Shown here: positions 20,421-30,739 of the stretch, in pieces
Position numbering within the stretch: position 1 is the first letter of the stretch
Layout: the number at the start of each line of letters is the position of its first letter
From: Rhodobacteraceae bacterium NBU2976
Lineage (GTDB): Bacteria; Pseudomonadota; Alphaproteobacteria; Rhodobacterales; Rhodobacteraceae
Reading direction: 5' to 3'
DNA length: 64,000 nt
NCBI GenBank assembly: GCA_023630215.1
Contig: JALPRQ010000001.1
Location: 310,001-374,000 of the forward strand
Program-made: the position numbers and the translations under genes
Notes under the pieces: generated by a model
Seen by the model: only the letters and a program-made list of their open reading frames with translations
What the model was told of the DNA's origin: nothing
Databases searched by the model: none

Positions 20421-21436
20421 CGCACGCGCATCAACATCGCCGGGACCAAAACCGTCAGGAATAGTAACCGTCCGACATGGCAGGCGGCGACGAAGCCGGG
20501 GTTGGCACCGAGTACCGCGCCCATGGCGATCATGGTTTCCAGACCGCCGGGCGCAAAGGCGACAAGGACATGGGCCAGCGGCATCTCTAGGAAATTGGCA
20601 AGCGGGATCGCGAACAGCACCGCAATGCTGACAGTCAGCGCGGTTGTCGCCAGCCCCGCCAGCGCGTAGCGGCGCAGCATGGCAAGGGTGATCCCCGCAA
20701 AACGCGAGCCGATCAGCGTGCCAACCACGGCAAAGGCAGGCAGGGCGATCCATGGGGTCAGGCGACCCGGGGTAAGTTCCGACAAATGCCCGGCGGAGGA
20801 CACGATCATCGCGCCAATAAGCAACCCGGCGGGGACGTTCAGGCGTTTCAACAACAGGCCGAACGGGATGGCGATGATCAGCAGGATCAGGACATGCGGC
20901 GCGGACATGATCGCGCCCTCGGGTAATATCCCGGCGTCAAAATCGACTCCCAGAAGCATGGCGATAAAGGGCACGGTCAGGGTCAGCGCCAGAATGCGAA
21001 CCGCCTGCGTGACCGTGATCTGGACGGTGTCAGCGCGGAGGGACTCGCCCAGCCCGATCACGAATGACAAATGCCCCGGGGTGGCCGCCAGCACGCCGGT
21101 CGCAGGCGCAAACCCGAACCCTCGCCGCAGCATCGCTTGCGAGGCGACGAGCATCACCACCAGCATCACGCCCAGCGCCAGAAAGGCGAAAGGCCAGCGC
21201 AGAAATGCCTCGCGTGCGGTGGCATCGACTCCCGTGCCGATACCCAGCCCGATAAACAGGAAGGCGACATCGCGCACGCGTTGAGAAATTCTAACCGGCA
21301 CACCCAGCAGGCTGGCGGCCGCCACCGTTAGCGCCGGACCAGTCAGCAGATAGACCGGGAAATGCAGCGCCCACGCCACAACCGCCCCCACCGCCCCGAT
21401 AGCGAGGGTAAGGAGGCTGGCGAACGGTTCCCTCAT
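20417..21436 (-). CDS. AbrB-family integral membrane protein
   Basis: A 339-residue inner-membrane protein with nine or ten hydrophobic helices arranged as two related halves ([18 protein letters not shown] and [17 protein letters not shown]). This matches the AbrB/YdbI-type family, named 'AbrB' or 'ammonia monooxygenase' in databases but of unclear function; it is not the DNA-binding AbrB of Bacillus. The gene follows terC on the same strand with a 4-nt overlap, so they form a two-gene membrane-protein operon. Confidence 0.8.
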   Translation of the reverse strand: MREPFASLLTLAIGAVGAVVAWALHFPVYLLTGPALTVAAASLLGVPVRISQRVRDVAFLFIGLGIGTGVDATAREAFLRWPFAFLALGVMLVVMLVASQAMLRRGFGFAPATGVLAATPGHLSFVIGLGESLRADTVQITVTQAVRILALTLTVPFIAMLLGVDFDAGILPEGAIMSAPHVLILLIIAIPFGLLLKRLNVPAGLLIGAMIVSSAGHLSELTPGRLTPWIALPAFAVVGTLIGSRFAGITLAMLRRYALAGLATTALTVSIAVLFAIPLANFLEMPLAHVLVAFAPGGLETMIAMGAVLGANPGFVAACHVGRLLFLTVLVPAMLMRVR

Positions 21437-22197
21437 GCCACCCGCGCGGCGCGTTTGCGGGCCAGCATGTTTAAACTCTCGACGAATGCGGAAAAGGCCA
21501 TGGCGGCATAAATATAGCCCTTCGGTATATGCCGTCCAAACCCGTCGGCAATCAGCACCATCCCGATCATCAACAGGAATGCGAGCGCCAGCATCACGAT
21601 GGTCGGGTTGTCATGCACAAACCGCGTGACCGGACCGGAGGCCCAGAACATCACACCCACGGCGATGATCACGGCCGCAATCATGATCGGCAGATGGTTG
21701 GTCATTCCAACAGCCGTCAGGATGGAATCGACCGAAAACACCGTGTCCAGAAGGATGATCTGCACGATGACCGCCGCCAGACCCGCTGTTGCCTTTGTGC
21801 TGAACACCGTCTCGGCGGGTTGCGGCTGCACCTTTTGCTGAATTTCGGTCGTGGCCTTCCAGACGAGGAAGATGCCGCCTGCAATCAGGATCAGGTCGCG
21901 CCAGCTAAAGGCGGTTTCGAATGTCGGTTCCCCATGTGCCCCCAGTGGCCCTGTGATACCTAGGTCAAACACCGGCGTTGTCAGCGCAACCAGCCAAGCG
22001 ATCATGGACAGTAGCACCAGCCGCATGACCAGCGCCAAGCCAATCCCAATCCGCCGCGCATTAGGCTGCTGATGCGCAGGCAGTTTATTCACGACGATGG
22101 AGATGAAGATCAGGTTGTCGATACCGAGCACGATCTCCATCGTGGCGAGCGCGGCAAAGGCGGCCCAGGCTTCGGGGGAGGTGAGAAGGTCGATCAT
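21433..22197 (-). CDS. TerC family membrane protein
   Basis: A 254-residue inner-membrane protein with seven or so helices. The TerC hallmarks are an acidic helix start [18 protein letters not shown] and a second copy in [17 protein letters not shown], whose aspartates are proposed to handle metal ions; relatives take part in manganese export and tellurite resistance. I start at ATG 22197, where the family match begins, not at the longer open frame. It heads an operon with the AbrB-type gene. Confidence 0.87.
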   Translation of the reverse strand: MIDLLTSPEAWAAFAALATMEIVLGIDNLIFISIVVNKLPAHQQPNARRIGIGLALVMRLVLLSMIAWLVALTTPVFDLGITGPLGAHGEPTFETAFSWRDLILIAGGIFLVWKATTEIQQKVQPQPAETVFSTKATAGLAAVIVQIILLDTVFSVDSILTAVGMTNHLPIMIAAVIIAVGVMFWASGPVTRFVHDNPTIVMLALAFLLMIGMVLIADGFGRHIPKGYIYAAMAFSAFVESLNMLARKRAARVA

Positions 22198-22418
22198 GGG
22201 GAGTCTCCGTTGATCAAGTGCGGCATATCTGGTGAGGAGATTAGCGAATACAAGAGGGCGAAAAAACCCTTCCATTCCCCCCCAAAACAGTCCATAAGCC
22301 GCCCTGCCGTCTGGGGATTCCCTCAAACGGCCCTTTTTGTTTTGACCATGCTGGACGACATCTTGGCATTGGCCGGACCGGAAAGGACCTTGAAAACCTT
22401 AGTATGAAGGAAAATACG

Positions 22419-22688
22419 ATGTCGATTACGCCTGAGGCCAAAGCGGCCCTCATTAAAGAATATGCAACCAAAGACGGTGACACAGGGTCCCCGGAAGTTC
22501 AGGTTGCGATCCTCACCAGCCGTATCAACACGCTGACCGAGCATTTCAAAACCCACAAAAAGGATAACCATTCCCGCCGTGGGCTTCTGACACTGGTCGC
22601 GACGCGCCGTAAGCTGCTGGACTATGTCAAAGGCAAAGACGAAGAGCGCTATCAGTCGCTGATCCAACGCCTCGGCATTCGCCGCTAA
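22419..22688 (+). CDS. rpsO: 30S ribosomal protein S15
   Basis: Primary 16S rRNA-binding protein of the small subunit. The 89 residues match S15 throughout ([55 protein letters not shown]). ATG 22419 is set by AAGGA at 22406-22410, eight bases ahead; an earlier ATG lies in the same frame but lacks a site. It is followed by an intrinsic terminator and then pnp, the usual rpsO-pnp pair. Confidence 0.98.
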   Translation: MSITPEAKAALIKEYATKDGDTGSPEVQVAILTSRINTLTEHFKTHKKDNHSRRGLLTLVATRRKLLDYVKGKDEERYQSLIQRLGIRR

Positions 22689-22696
22689 AACACAAG

Positions 22697-22722
22697 AACG
22701 CGCCCGCTGATGGGCGCGTTTT
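22697..22722 (+). terminator. Intrinsic terminator after rpsO
   Basis: AACGCGCCC and GGGCGCGTT form a perfect 9-bp stem around a 6-base loop, followed by TTTT. It lies 8 nt after the rpsO stop, so part of the transcription probably ends before pnp. Confidence 0.88.
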
Positions 22723-22848
22723 GCTATGTCCGAGTGCTGCCTGCCACTGATCCCTGCGGGCGGCTGGATGATATGAAACGGGATCTGCGGCAAGGGCCGT
22801 ATATGGCGGGTCGTCCAACGGGGCGGGTCGCTGGAAGGAACGAAAGAT

Positions 22849-24978
22849 ATGTTTAACGAACATAAAAAGTCCATCGAATGGGGTGGCGAAACTCTCACAC
22901 TGGAAACCGGTAAGATTGCACGGCAGGCGGACGCCACCGTGATTGCGACGCTCGGTGAAACCAGCGTCATGTGTGCCGTGGTGTTTGAAAAGAAACCGAA
23001 GGAAGGTTTCGATTTCTTCCCGCTGACGGTTCACTATCAGGAAAAATACTATGCCGCCGGTAAAATCCCGGGCGGCTTCTTCAAGCGCGAGGCCCGTCCG
23101 ACGGAAAAAGAGACACTGACGTCGCGTCTGATCGACCGTCCGATCCGCCCGCTGTTTGTGCCGGGTTTCAAAAACGAAACGCAGGTGATCTGCACGGTTC
23201 TGTCGCACGATCTGGAAAATGATCCGGACATCGTCGCGATGATCGCGGCCTCAGCTGCGCTGACCCTGTCGGGCGCGCCGTTCCGTGGACCGATTGGCGC
23301 AGCCCGTGTGGGCTACTCGGGCGGGGAATATGTCCTGAACCCGAAGGTCGACGACATGCAGGACCTGCGCAACAATCCCGAGCAGCGCCTCGATCTGGTT
23401 GTCGCCGGCACCAAAGACGCCGTGATGATGGTGGAATCCGAAGCCTACGAGCTGTCGGAAGACGAAATGCTGGGCGCTGTGACCTTTGGTCACGAACAGA
23501 TGCAGCCGGTGATTGACCTGATCATCAGCCTCGCCGAAGTTGCCGCGAAAGAGCCGTTTGACTTCCAGCCGGAAGATTACTCTGCGCTTTACGACAAGGT
23601 GAAATCGCTGGGCGAAGACGCGATGCGCAAAGCCTTTGCCATCCGCGACAAGCAGGAGCGTCAGGCCGCGATTTCGGCGGCGCGCGAAACAGTTGTCGCG
23701 GGTCTCTCCGAAGAGGAACAGGCCGACAGCCAGTTGGGCAATTGCTTCAAGAAGCTGGAAAGCTCGGTCCTGCGCGGTGACGTGATCAAGACGGGCACCC
23801 GGATTGATGGCCGTGACCTGAAAACGGTTCGCCCGATCGAAACCGAAGTTGGTCTGCTGCCCCGTACGCATGGTTCTGCCTTGTTCACACGTGGCGAAAC
23901 ACAGGGTTTGGTGGTAACCACGCTCGGTACCGGCGACGACGAACAGATGATCGACGCGCTGACCGGCACGTATTATTCGAACTTCCTACTGCATTATAAC
24001 TTCCCGCCCTATTCGGTTGGTGAAGCTGGCCGCATGATGGGCCCGGGCCGTCGCGAGATTGGTCATGGCAAGCTGGCATGGCGTGCGTTGCAGGCGGTTC
24101 TGCCAGCGGCGACCGACTTCCCCTACACCATTCGCGTCGTGTCCGAGATCACGGAATCGAACGGCTCGTCCTCCATGGCGTCGGTCTGTGGTGGTTCGCT
24201 GTCCATGATGGATGCGGGTGTGCCGCTGAAAGCCTCTGTCGCCGGTGTGGCGATGGGCTTGATCCTTGAAGGCGAGGAATTTGCGGTTCTGACCGACATC
24301 CTCGGCGACGAAGATCATCTGGGCGATATGGACTTTAAAGTGGCCGGGACCGAGGCGGGGATTACCTCCCTCCAGATGGATATCAAGGTTGCCGGGATCA
24401 CGCCGGAAATCATGAAGCAGGCGCTGGCGCAGGCGAAAGATGGGCGTCTTCATATCCTTGGCGAAATGTCCAAAGCCCTGACGGGTGCTGGCGAATTCTC
24501 CGTCCACGCGCCGCGTATCGAAACGCTGACCGTGCCGACCGACAAAATCCGCGAGGTTATCGGTTCAGGCGGTAAAGTGATCCGCGAAATCGTTGAAGTG
24601 TCGGGCGCAAAAGTCGATATCAACGATGATGGCGTGATCAAGATCGCCTCGCCCAATGCGGAAAGCATCGAAAAAGCCCGCGCCATGATCGGCGAGATCG
24701 TAGACGAGCCGGAAGTTGGCAAGATCTACACTGGTAAAGTCGTCAAACTGATGGACTTCGGTGCGTTCGTGAACTTCTTTGGCAAGCGCGACGGTCTGGT
24801 CCATGTCAGCCAACTGGCCAACGAGCGTGTCGGCCACCCCAAAGACGTCCTGTCCGAAGGGCAGGAGGTTAAGGTGAAGCTGATGGGCTTTGACGATCGC
24901 GGCAAGGTCCGCCTGTCGATGAAAGTCGTCGATCAGGAAACCGGTGCAGAGATCGCACAAGACACGTCGGAAGACTGA
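22849..24978 (+). CDS. pnp: Polyribonucleotide nucleotidyltransferase (PNPase)
   Basis: Phosphorolytic 3'-5' exoribonuclease of the RNA degradosome. The 709-residue protein has two RNase PH cores ([18 protein letters not shown] near the N-terminus; the second starting at about 310, [19 protein letters not shown]), a KH domain (about 555-615, [20 protein letters not shown]) and an S1 domain (about 622-690, [20 protein letters not shown]). Length and order are standard. The 126-nt leader after the rpsO terminator probably carries its own promoter or an autoregulatory hairpin, as in E. coli, but none is clear by eye. Confidence 0.98.
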   Translation: MFNEHKKSIEWGGETLTLETGKIARQADATVIATLGETSVMCAVVFEKKPKEGFDFFPLTVHYQEKYYAAGKIPGGFFKREARPTEKETLTSRLIDRPIRPLFVPGFKNETQVICTVLSHDLENDPDIVAMIAASAALTLSGAPFRGPIGAARVGYSGGEYVLNPKVDDMQDLRNNPEQRLDLVVAGTKDAVMMVESEAYELSEDEMLGAVTFGHEQMQPVIDLIISLAEVAAKEPFDFQPEDYSALYDKVKSLGEDAMRKAFAIRDKQERQAAISAARETVVAGLSEEEQADSQLGNCFKKLESSVLRGDVIKTGTRIDGRDLKTVRPIETEVGLLPRTHGSALFTRGETQGLVVTTLGTGDDEQMIDALTGTYYSNFLLHYNFPPYSVGEAGRMMGPGRREIGHGKLAWRALQAVLPAATDFPYTIRVVSEITESNGSSSMASVCGGSLSMMDAGVPLKASVAGVAMGLILEGEEFAVLTDILGDEDHLGDMDFKVAGTEAGITSLQMDIKVAGITPEIMKQALAQAKDGRLHILGEMSKALTGAGEFSVHAPRIETLTVPTDKIREVIGSGGKVIREIVEVSGAKVDINDDGVIKIASPNAESIEKARAMIGEIVDEPEVGKIYTGKVVKLMDFGAFVNFFGKRDGLVHVSQLANERVGHPKDVLSEGQEVKVKLMGFDDRGKVRLSMKVVDQETGAEIAQDTSED

Positions 24979-24985
24979 ATAAGTT

Positions 24986-25009
24986 AAAGCCCCGGAAACG
25001 GGGCTTTTT
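24986..25009 (+). terminator. Intrinsic terminator after pnp
   Basis: AAAGCCCC and GGGGCTTT pair perfectly around GGAAAC, followed by further T residues. It starts 8 nt after the pnp stop codon and separates pnp from the glycan genes. Confidence 0.92.
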
Positions 25010-25045
25010 CATTGCTGATGGTGGTTGATGTTGTAAATTGCCGTT

Positions 25046-25864
25046 ATGGCAATCAGCACTCAGACCCACCCGGATATCCTGTTACCATTCGCAGAGATGG
25101 CCACCCGACTGACCACGATCACTTCGAATCGCCCGGTCGTCTTTCTGGTCAATCCGGGAAACTGGGGTGACAGTCTGATCCGAACAGGTGCCGAGGCATT
25201 TTTTCGCACATTCAAAATTAACTATCGCACGGTGCGCTTGCGTGATTTGGAAAGCGGCAAAATAAACGCCACAAAAATCACCGGCGATCCGGTTCTGATT
25301 GTCAATGGAAGCGGCGGCTACATCCCGAATTACGATCTTATGGGACGCGTGAACACGGCAATCAGCGGATTTTCGGACGTAATTTTCCTACCCTCTACCT
25401 TTGTCTCGCGGTTTCCCGATGGACCAAGCGACCAGAATCGAGAATTCTATTCCAGGGATCTCGCCGAAAGTCTGCGCGCACAACCGGGTTCCCTTTTTTG
25501 TCACGACATGGCGTTCTTTCTGGGCGCGTCGAGTTGGCGCGGGGGAAAAGGAACGGGGTATCTGTTTCGTCAAGACAGCGAGAAACCAGACGCCTCAATC
25601 TTGCCTGTCGGAAATGTTGATATTTCGGCGATGGGACGCACCAATAAATCGGCGTCAGGCTTCTTTCGCTATCTGGCGCGATTTGAAACCATCCTGACTG
25701 ACCGTCTCCATGTGGCTATTGGTGGGGCTTTGCTGGGTCGACAGGTACATCTATATGCCAACAGCTATTTCAAGAACCGGGCAATTTTTCAGGCGAGCCT
25801 AGAACCCTATTTCCCATTGGTGACATTTCACGATCACCCTTTCGATGGCAAAGGTGCGATTTGA
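25046..25864 (+). CDS. Polysaccharide pyruvyl transferase family protein
   Basis: A 272-residue protein of the family that adds pyruvate ketals to exopolysaccharide or cell-wall sugars. Typical segments are NPGNWGDSLIRTGAEAFFR near the N-terminus and the C-terminal TDRLHVAIGGALLGRQVHLYANSYFKNRAI, which holds the conserved TDRLH substrate motif. It is followed with a 4-nt overlap by a GT25 glycosyltransferase gene, so both probably work on one surface glycan. The codon use is slightly more AT-rich than in the flanking pnp and purH genes, which hints at a replaceable surface-glycan cassette. Confidence 0.85.
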   Translation: MAISTQTHPDILLPFAEMATRLTTITSNRPVVFLVNPGNWGDSLIRTGAEAFFRTFKINYRTVRLRDLESGKINATKITGDPVLIVNGSGGYIPNYDLMGRVNTAISGFSDVIFLPSTFVSRFPDGPSDQNREFYSRDLAESLRAQPGSLFCHDMAFFLGASSWRGGKGTGYLFRQDSEKPDASILPVGNVDISAMGRTNKSASGFFRYLARFETILTDRLHVAIGGALLGRQVHLYANSYFKNRAIFQASLEPYFPLVTFHDHPFDGKGAI

Positions 25865-26625
25865 AGACATTCGTCATCAATTTGGAGCGCTCAACAGAAA
25901 GGCTGGCAAATATTACGGCCAGTTTATCGGTCGAAGGTATCGAATTTGAACCAATAGCCGCGATTGATGGGCTGACATTGTCTGACACGGAACAGATGCA
26001 AAAGATTCGTTCACGCAGTCGACACTATTTTGGCAAGGCACTAAGCAGCGGCGAAGTTGGATGCTACTTAAGTCAGATCGCCTGTCTGGAACGGTTTCTG
26101 TCGAGTGATGCGAACCATTGCTTGATCCTCGAAGACGATGCAGCGCCAACACCATTAGCAAGCAATTATCTGAAAGCATTGATCGAGGATATTTGCGCGG
26201 CAAAAGATCTTCCACCGTTTTACGTCATTAACCTTTGCCGCGCCCATAAATCCTGCTTCACGCCAGTGACATCTTTTTCGGCCGCGGATCAAACTTTCAA
26301 TTTAGCGATGTCGCACAAATTTCCATTTCAGACCACTGCCATGTTTTGGTCCCGGGCTGGCGCAAAGGCATTCTTGCAAGCGGGTCGCGAAATCAGACAA
26401 CCGGTCGACATCGAAATCCAGTGCTGGATAGCCAAATCAGGGGGTGGCATGGCGTTTGATATACCTTTGTTTGGTTCGAATGATCAAAACAGCGAAATCG
26501 ACATAATGGACCCCTCGGCGCGTCGACGAAAACCGTTTCGCGCGCGTTGGCGTCGGTTACAGCGACAGGTGATGTTTGAAATGCGAGGCCGGATAAACCG
26601 CCGTCGTTTTCGCAATCACACCTGA
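25861..26625 (+). CDS. Glycosyltransferase family 25 protein
   Basis: A 254-residue cytoplasmic transferase of the GT25 (LPS beta-galactosyltransferase) family: KTFVINLERSTERLANI at the start, SSGEVGCYLSQIACLERFL, and the acidic metal/nucleotide motif LILEDDA. The C-terminus is very basic (RRRKPFRARWRRLQR), possibly for membrane contact. The start is TTG, overlapping the pyruvyltransferase stop. It converges with a second GT25 gene, overlapping its end by 10 nt. The sugar and acceptor are unknown. Confidence 0.82.
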   Translation: MKTFVINLERSTERLANITASLSVEGIEFEPIAAIDGLTLSDTEQMQKIRSRSRHYFGKALSSGEVGCYLSQIACLERFLSSDANHCLILEDDAAPTPLASNYLKALIEDICAAKDLPPFYVINLCRAHKSCFTPVTSFSAADQTFNLAMSHKFPFQTTAMFWSRAGAKAFLQAGREIRQPVDIEIQCWIAKSGGGMAFDIPLFGSNDQNSEIDIMDPSARRRKPFRARWRRLQRQVMFEMRGRINRRRFRNHT

Positions 26626-27353
26626 GGGGGTGTCAAGGCCACCCGCTTTGCATGTTGGTAAAGCTTCCAGCGATAGATGGGCCGCGCAATCTCGCGATGT
26701 AAACGTTCGGTGATGGAGGTGTTGCCACGGATCATGGAACCTCCGACAGCCTCGTCATCCTCGTCGACATCAAGACCGCACAAGGCCAACGGCTGGATTC
26801 CAGTCACCCACGGCATTTGCAGCAATGTGTCCACAGGACGATCGAAGCTCTCGGTAACCTCCAGAAGCTGTTTGGCGACGTTTTTACCGATATAGCTAAG
26901 ATGCATGCCCAACCCGATATGCCGGGATTCGATCAAACGAAGTGCGCCAGATTTGACCAGAACTCGTTTGGCGCGCTCTCTGGTTTGCACCGGGAACCGG
27001 ATCATATGATCGGCGTCAAGATAAGCCTTGCAACATTCCAGTGCTATCTCAAGCGCATCGCGATCCAACAAAATGTCATCTTCCGCAACAAGTGCACCAT
27101 CGAGCCGATCGTTGGCGATACGACGCCAGACTTTGCGATGGCTTAGGAAGCAGGCAATTTCACTGTCGCGCAAAACGAAAGGATAGGTCGGAATATGTTG
27201 CGCTGGCCGAAACCGCGCACGATCTGCATCCGACAATAATATCCCGTCAATCGCATCAACGATGTCACCATCCTGCCCAAGATCCCGCGCCAATGCCTGC
27301 GCGCGGGAAAACCGGGCTTTCGCGCGTTCCAGATGTATGACGTACAGTTTCAT
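26616..27353 (-). CDS. Glycosyltransferase family 25 protein
   Basis: A second GT25 member of 245 residues: KLYVIHLERAKARFSRA, RDSEIACFLSHRKVWRRI and the acidic motif VAEDDILL. It is only distantly similar to its convergent neighbour, so this is not a recent duplication. It lies 6 nt upstream of the purH coding end on the same strand as purH, but downstream of it in transcription, so it could be the last gene of the htpX-rsmB-heparinase-purH series. Probable role in lipopolysaccharide or capsule sugar transfer. Confidence 0.82.
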   Translation of the reverse strand: MKLYVIHLERAKARFSRAQALARDLGQDGDIVDAIDGILLSDADRARFRPAQHIPTYPFVLRDSEIACFLSHRKVWRRIANDRLDGALVAEDDILLDRDALEIALECCKAYLDADHMIRFPVQTRERAKRVLVKSGALRLIESRHIGLGMHLSYIGKNVAKQLLEVTESFDRPVDTLLQMPWVTGIQPLALCGLDVDEDDEAVGGSMIRGNTSITERLHREIARPIYRWKLYQHAKRVALTPPQV

Positions 27354-27359
27354 GACTAC

Positions 27360-28946
27360 CTAGTGCCGGAAATGACGCATCCCTGTAAATACCATGGCAA
27401 GCCCGGCCTCGTCGGCAGCGGCAATGACTTCGTCGTCGCGCATCGATCCGCCGGGCTGGATTATGGTGGTGGCCCCTGCTGCCGCAGCTTCAAGAAGACC
27501 ATCAGCAAAAGGAAAAAACGCGTCCGACGCCACTGCCGATCCAATCGTCAGCGGTTGTGCCAGACCCAATGCCTCGGCCATGCGTTCGGCTTTCTTGGCG
27601 GCGATCAGCGCTGAGTCCAAACGGCTCATCTGTCCAGCTCCGACGCCGACGGTAGCGCCGTCTTTGACATAAACGATTGCGTTCGACTTTACGTGCTTGG
27701 CGACGCGCCATGCGAACAGCAGGTCAGCAAGTTCGGCGTCCGTGGGTGCGCGTTTCGTGACGACCTTCAGATCGGCCGCCGAGATATGCCCGTTATCTCG
27801 ATCCTGGATCAGATAGCCGCCTGCCACTTGCCGCCATGTCCGACCAGCAGCGCGCGGGTCAGGCAGACCGCCAGTGGTCAACAGGCGCAGGTTTTTCTTG
27901 GCGGCGAAGACCTCTTTCGCCTCGTTGGTGACGTCCGGGGCGATCACAACCTCGGTAAAGATGTTGGTGATTTCTTGGGCCGTCGGACCGTCCAGCGTTT
28001 GGTTCAGGGCAACGATCCCGCCAAATGCCGACGTCCGGTCACAATCATAGGCGGCTTTGTAAGCATCGAGCAGCGTCGCCCCACGCGCCACACCACACGG
28101 ATTGGCGTGTTTGATAATCGCCACAGCGGGGCCTTCAGCCGGGTCAAATTCGGCGACCAGTTCAAATGCCGCGTCCGTGTCGTTGATATTGTTGTAGGAG
28201 AGTTCCTTACCTTGATGTTGATCCGCCGTGGCCACGCCCGGACGGTCCGATCCATCAACATAAAATGCTGCCGCCTGATGCGGGTTTTCACCATAGCGCA
28301 AAGACTGCGCCAAAGTTCCGGCAATGGCGCGACGGACAGGTGTTTCATCACCAATTTGATCCGCCATCCAACCGGAAACGGCGGCGTCATAAGCGGCGGT
28401 GCGGGAATAGGCGGTCATCGCCATGCGCTGGCGAAAAGCATATGACGTGCCGCCATGTTCAGCAATTTCTGCGAGCAACGGCCCATAATCCTGCACATCG
28501 ACAATCGTTGTGACAAATCCGTGGTTTTTTGATGCTGCGCGGATCATCGCCGGACCGCCAATATCGATATTTTCGATGCAGTCATCATATTCTGCCCCGG
28601 CGGCAACCGTCGCTTCGAATGGGTAAAGGTTTACGACCAGCAGGTCGATCCCGCCTATGCCATGTTCCTCCATTGCCGCGACGTGATCCGGGTTGTCGCG
28701 CAACGCCAGTAGTCCGCCATGTACCATCGGATGCAGGGTTTTTACGCGGCCATCCATCATTTCCGGGAAATTGGTGATTTCCGAGACATCCCGAACCGGC
28801 AATCCTGCATCGCGGATCGTTTTGGCAGTGCCGCCTGTCGACAACAGCTCGACCCCGCGGGCGTCCAATGCTTTGGCAAGGTCGATTAGCCCGGTCTTGT
28901 CAGACACGGAAAGAAGGGCACGCGTGATGGGGATGATATTGGGCAT
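27360..28946 (-). CDS. purH: Bifunctional AICAR formyltransferase / IMP cyclohydrolase
   Basis: Catalyses the last two steps of IMP synthesis. The 528-residue protein has the N-terminal cyclohydrolase domain ([48 protein letters not shown]) and the C-terminal formyltransferase ([39 protein letters not shown]). ATG 28946 fits the family start; the open frame upstream overlaps the heparinase-like gene. Only 2 nt separate it from the heparinase-like stop codon, a pairing frequent in Rhodobacterales. Confidence 0.97.
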   Translation of the reverse strand: MPNIIPITRALLSVSDKTGLIDLAKALDARGVELLSTGGTAKTIRDAGLPVRDVSEITNFPEMMDGRVKTLHPMVHGGLLALRDNPDHVAAMEEHGIGGIDLLVVNLYPFEATVAAGAEYDDCIENIDIGGPAMIRAASKNHGFVTTIVDVQDYGPLLAEIAEHGGTSYAFRQRMAMTAYSRTAAYDAAVSGWMADQIGDETPVRRAIAGTLAQSLRYGENPHQAAAFYVDGSDRPGVATADQHQGKELSYNNINDTDAAFELVAEFDPAEGPAVAIIKHANPCGVARGATLLDAYKAAYDCDRTSAFGGIVALNQTLDGPTAQEITNIFTEVVIAPDVTNEAKEVFAAKKNLRLLTTGGLPDPRAAGRTWRQVAGGYLIQDRDNGHISAADLKVVTKRAPTDAELADLLFAWRVAKHVKSNAIVYVKDGATVGVGAGQMSRLDSALIAAKKAERMAEALGLAQPLTIGSAVASDAFFPFADGLLEAAAAGATTIIQPGGSMRDDEVIAAADEAGLAMVFTGMRHFRH

Positions 28947-28948
28947 AA

Positions 28949-30685
28949 CTACTCCGCATTGATCGACGCGGTTGTTTCGCGCACAGCGTAAACCCGCCGT
29001 TCCGCGTCGGCCACCCGCGTCATGGTCCAGGTGATTTGCCCCCCATACTCTACAATCCTGGAAGATGCCACGACCTGTTTTGTCGCGATGGGTTTGGCTA
29101 GCCACTGATCAAGATAAACCGACGTATCCACTTCCAGATCACCAGAGGTTGTGAACAACCAGGTCTCCCTGTTTGGCAGGGTAAGGCGCACAGATTTCCC
29201 GTCATCAGCCAATGCGCTATCGACTTCCGGATGCAGGTGAAATCTGGCGACAAACCCTTCCGCCTGATTGGACGAGCGCGTTTTCGCCGGAAGGATGGTT
29301 TCTGTCCCGGTCAGACGTTTTCCGTCAATGCTGATAAACAGGCTGCGTTCATGAATGACACCGAACATGGGCGCATAACCGTCATGTGAGGCGATAAGTC
29401 GATGCCCCTGTGTTTCCGAAAAATGTTGCCGTGTCACATGAAGCGGTTCTGTCAGCAAACGCTGACCAAATGTGCGAGATGCAATCGAATCTCCCGCCAG
29501 CGTTGACGAGCTGACGCCACCAACTGTCACAGTAGTGTGCGCCCCGGTGGCGCGACTGACACGTTCCCATTCCGATCCGAATTTCCGGCCCGGTCCACAA
29601 TTTACAAATATCGGAATCGCGCCCGAAGACATCTCGAACGCCAATGTCCCCGCATGCGCTTGCGAAGAAACCTCCAGTGATGGCGGACGCGCGGCATCAA
29701 GGATCAGCGTCACGCGACCGGCTGTTAATCGCTCGTATCCCATGGCCACTTTGCCCGCTCGGCTGCGCCTTACACGACTGTCTGACAAAAGCTGATCCAA
29801 CCGCCCGGGAACGCCACGTCCACCCCCATGGTTGCGGGTCAATGATCCATCCCCCAATCGCAGATTGCGTAGGGTGGGTGCGATCCGATCAAGCGCGTTG
29901 GTGATCCGTGGATCGGGTTTCTTATCGGCATCCTCGATCGTACAAAACGACCACGTTAACATCGCAAATAACGACATAAGCTCTTCTGGATTGCGCGAGT
30001 CGATTTCCCCTTCGGTATCGATATGTTTTGCAGCAATCTCACCAAGCGTCTTGTTACCAATATTCAAGGTCTTTTCGAAACCGGAAAATGAGACTCCAGC
30101 ATATATCAGGCCTACGAGCGCCGAGACCCGTTCCAACAGATGTTCATCATCATTGTAGGCATCGCGAAGAAAACGGGTTTGTTTGGCAAGCGAGACGAAC
30201 AAATGACTTTGTTCCTCTTTCGACAATCCGCGCCGAATGAATCTGGCATGAGAGCATATGCGCATCAATCGACGCCCCGTTGTGCCGGGGGTCCAACCTT
30301 CATAACGGCCTGATCCATATTCGTGAATCCACTGCAAAGTCCAACGCTGCGCGAGGTATCGCGCCTCTTTGGTGCCAACTGCAGCTAGATCGTCCAACCA
30401 GGCAAAACTGTGAATTTCATCGGCAAATGCAGGCGACGGAACCGTCACATCCCAAACCGACTCGGTCAGGGTTTCGACACGCTGACCGGCAAACGTATAG
30501 GTTTGATTTAGCAGCTCTTCACCGGCTTCGAACTGACCAATTGATCGGGGAACCACATAGTGGAAAAAAGCGTCCGGCACAGGTTTGGCAGCTGCGTTTC
30601 GGGCCTTCAGGCGCAGTTTTCGTTTGGTCATCACGCGTTTGGTCCGGACCAGTAACGCCCTGATTGTCCATATGATCTGCGACAT
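28949..30685 (-). CDS. Heparinase II/III family protein
   Basis: A 578-residue protein with the heparinase II/III layout: an N-terminal alpha-helical toroid ([33 protein letters not shown]) and a C-terminal beta-sandwich (about 340-578; [29 protein letters not shown]). Characterised relatives are polysaccharide lyases, but no signal peptide is visible. The role in Rhodobacterales, where it is found between rsmB and purH, is not established. I chose ATG 30685; a TTG fifteen codons upstream would also be in frame. Confidence 0.8.
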   Translation of the reverse strand: MSQIIWTIRALLVRTKRVMTKRKLRLKARNAAAKPVPDAFFHYVVPRSIGQFEAGEELLNQTYTFAGQRVETLTESVWDVTVPSPAFADEIHSFAWLDDLAAVGTKEARYLAQRWTLQWIHEYGSGRYEGWTPGTTGRRLMRICSHARFIRRGLSKEEQSHLFVSLAKQTRFLRDAYNDDEHLLERVSALVGLIYAGVSFSGFEKTLNIGNKTLGEIAAKHIDTEGEIDSRNPEELMSLFAMLTWSFCTIEDADKKPDPRITNALDRIAPTLRNLRLGDGSLTRNHGGGRGVPGRLDQLLSDSRVRRSRAGKVAMGYERLTAGRVTLILDAARPPSLEVSSQAHAGTLAFEMSSGAIPIFVNCGPGRKFGSEWERVSRATGAHTTVTVGGVSSSTLAGDSIASRTFGQRLLTEPLHVTRQHFSETQGHRLIASHDGYAPMFGVIHERSLFISIDGKRLTGTETILPAKTRSSNQAEGFVARFHLHPEVDSALADDGKSVRLTLPNRETWLFTTSGDLEVDTSVYLDQWLAKPIATKQVVASSRIVEYGGQITWTMTRVADAERRVYAVRETTASINAE

Positions 30686-30739
30686 GCACGCGCCACCCAA
30701 TAGCCATTGTCGATAGTATATCCTGCGCAACAGCCCTTG

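Noticed and set aside
22723-22848. pnp leader examined for an RNase III-type hairpin
   Set aside because: Some GC-rich complementarity exists, but no clear long stem could be defined by eye.
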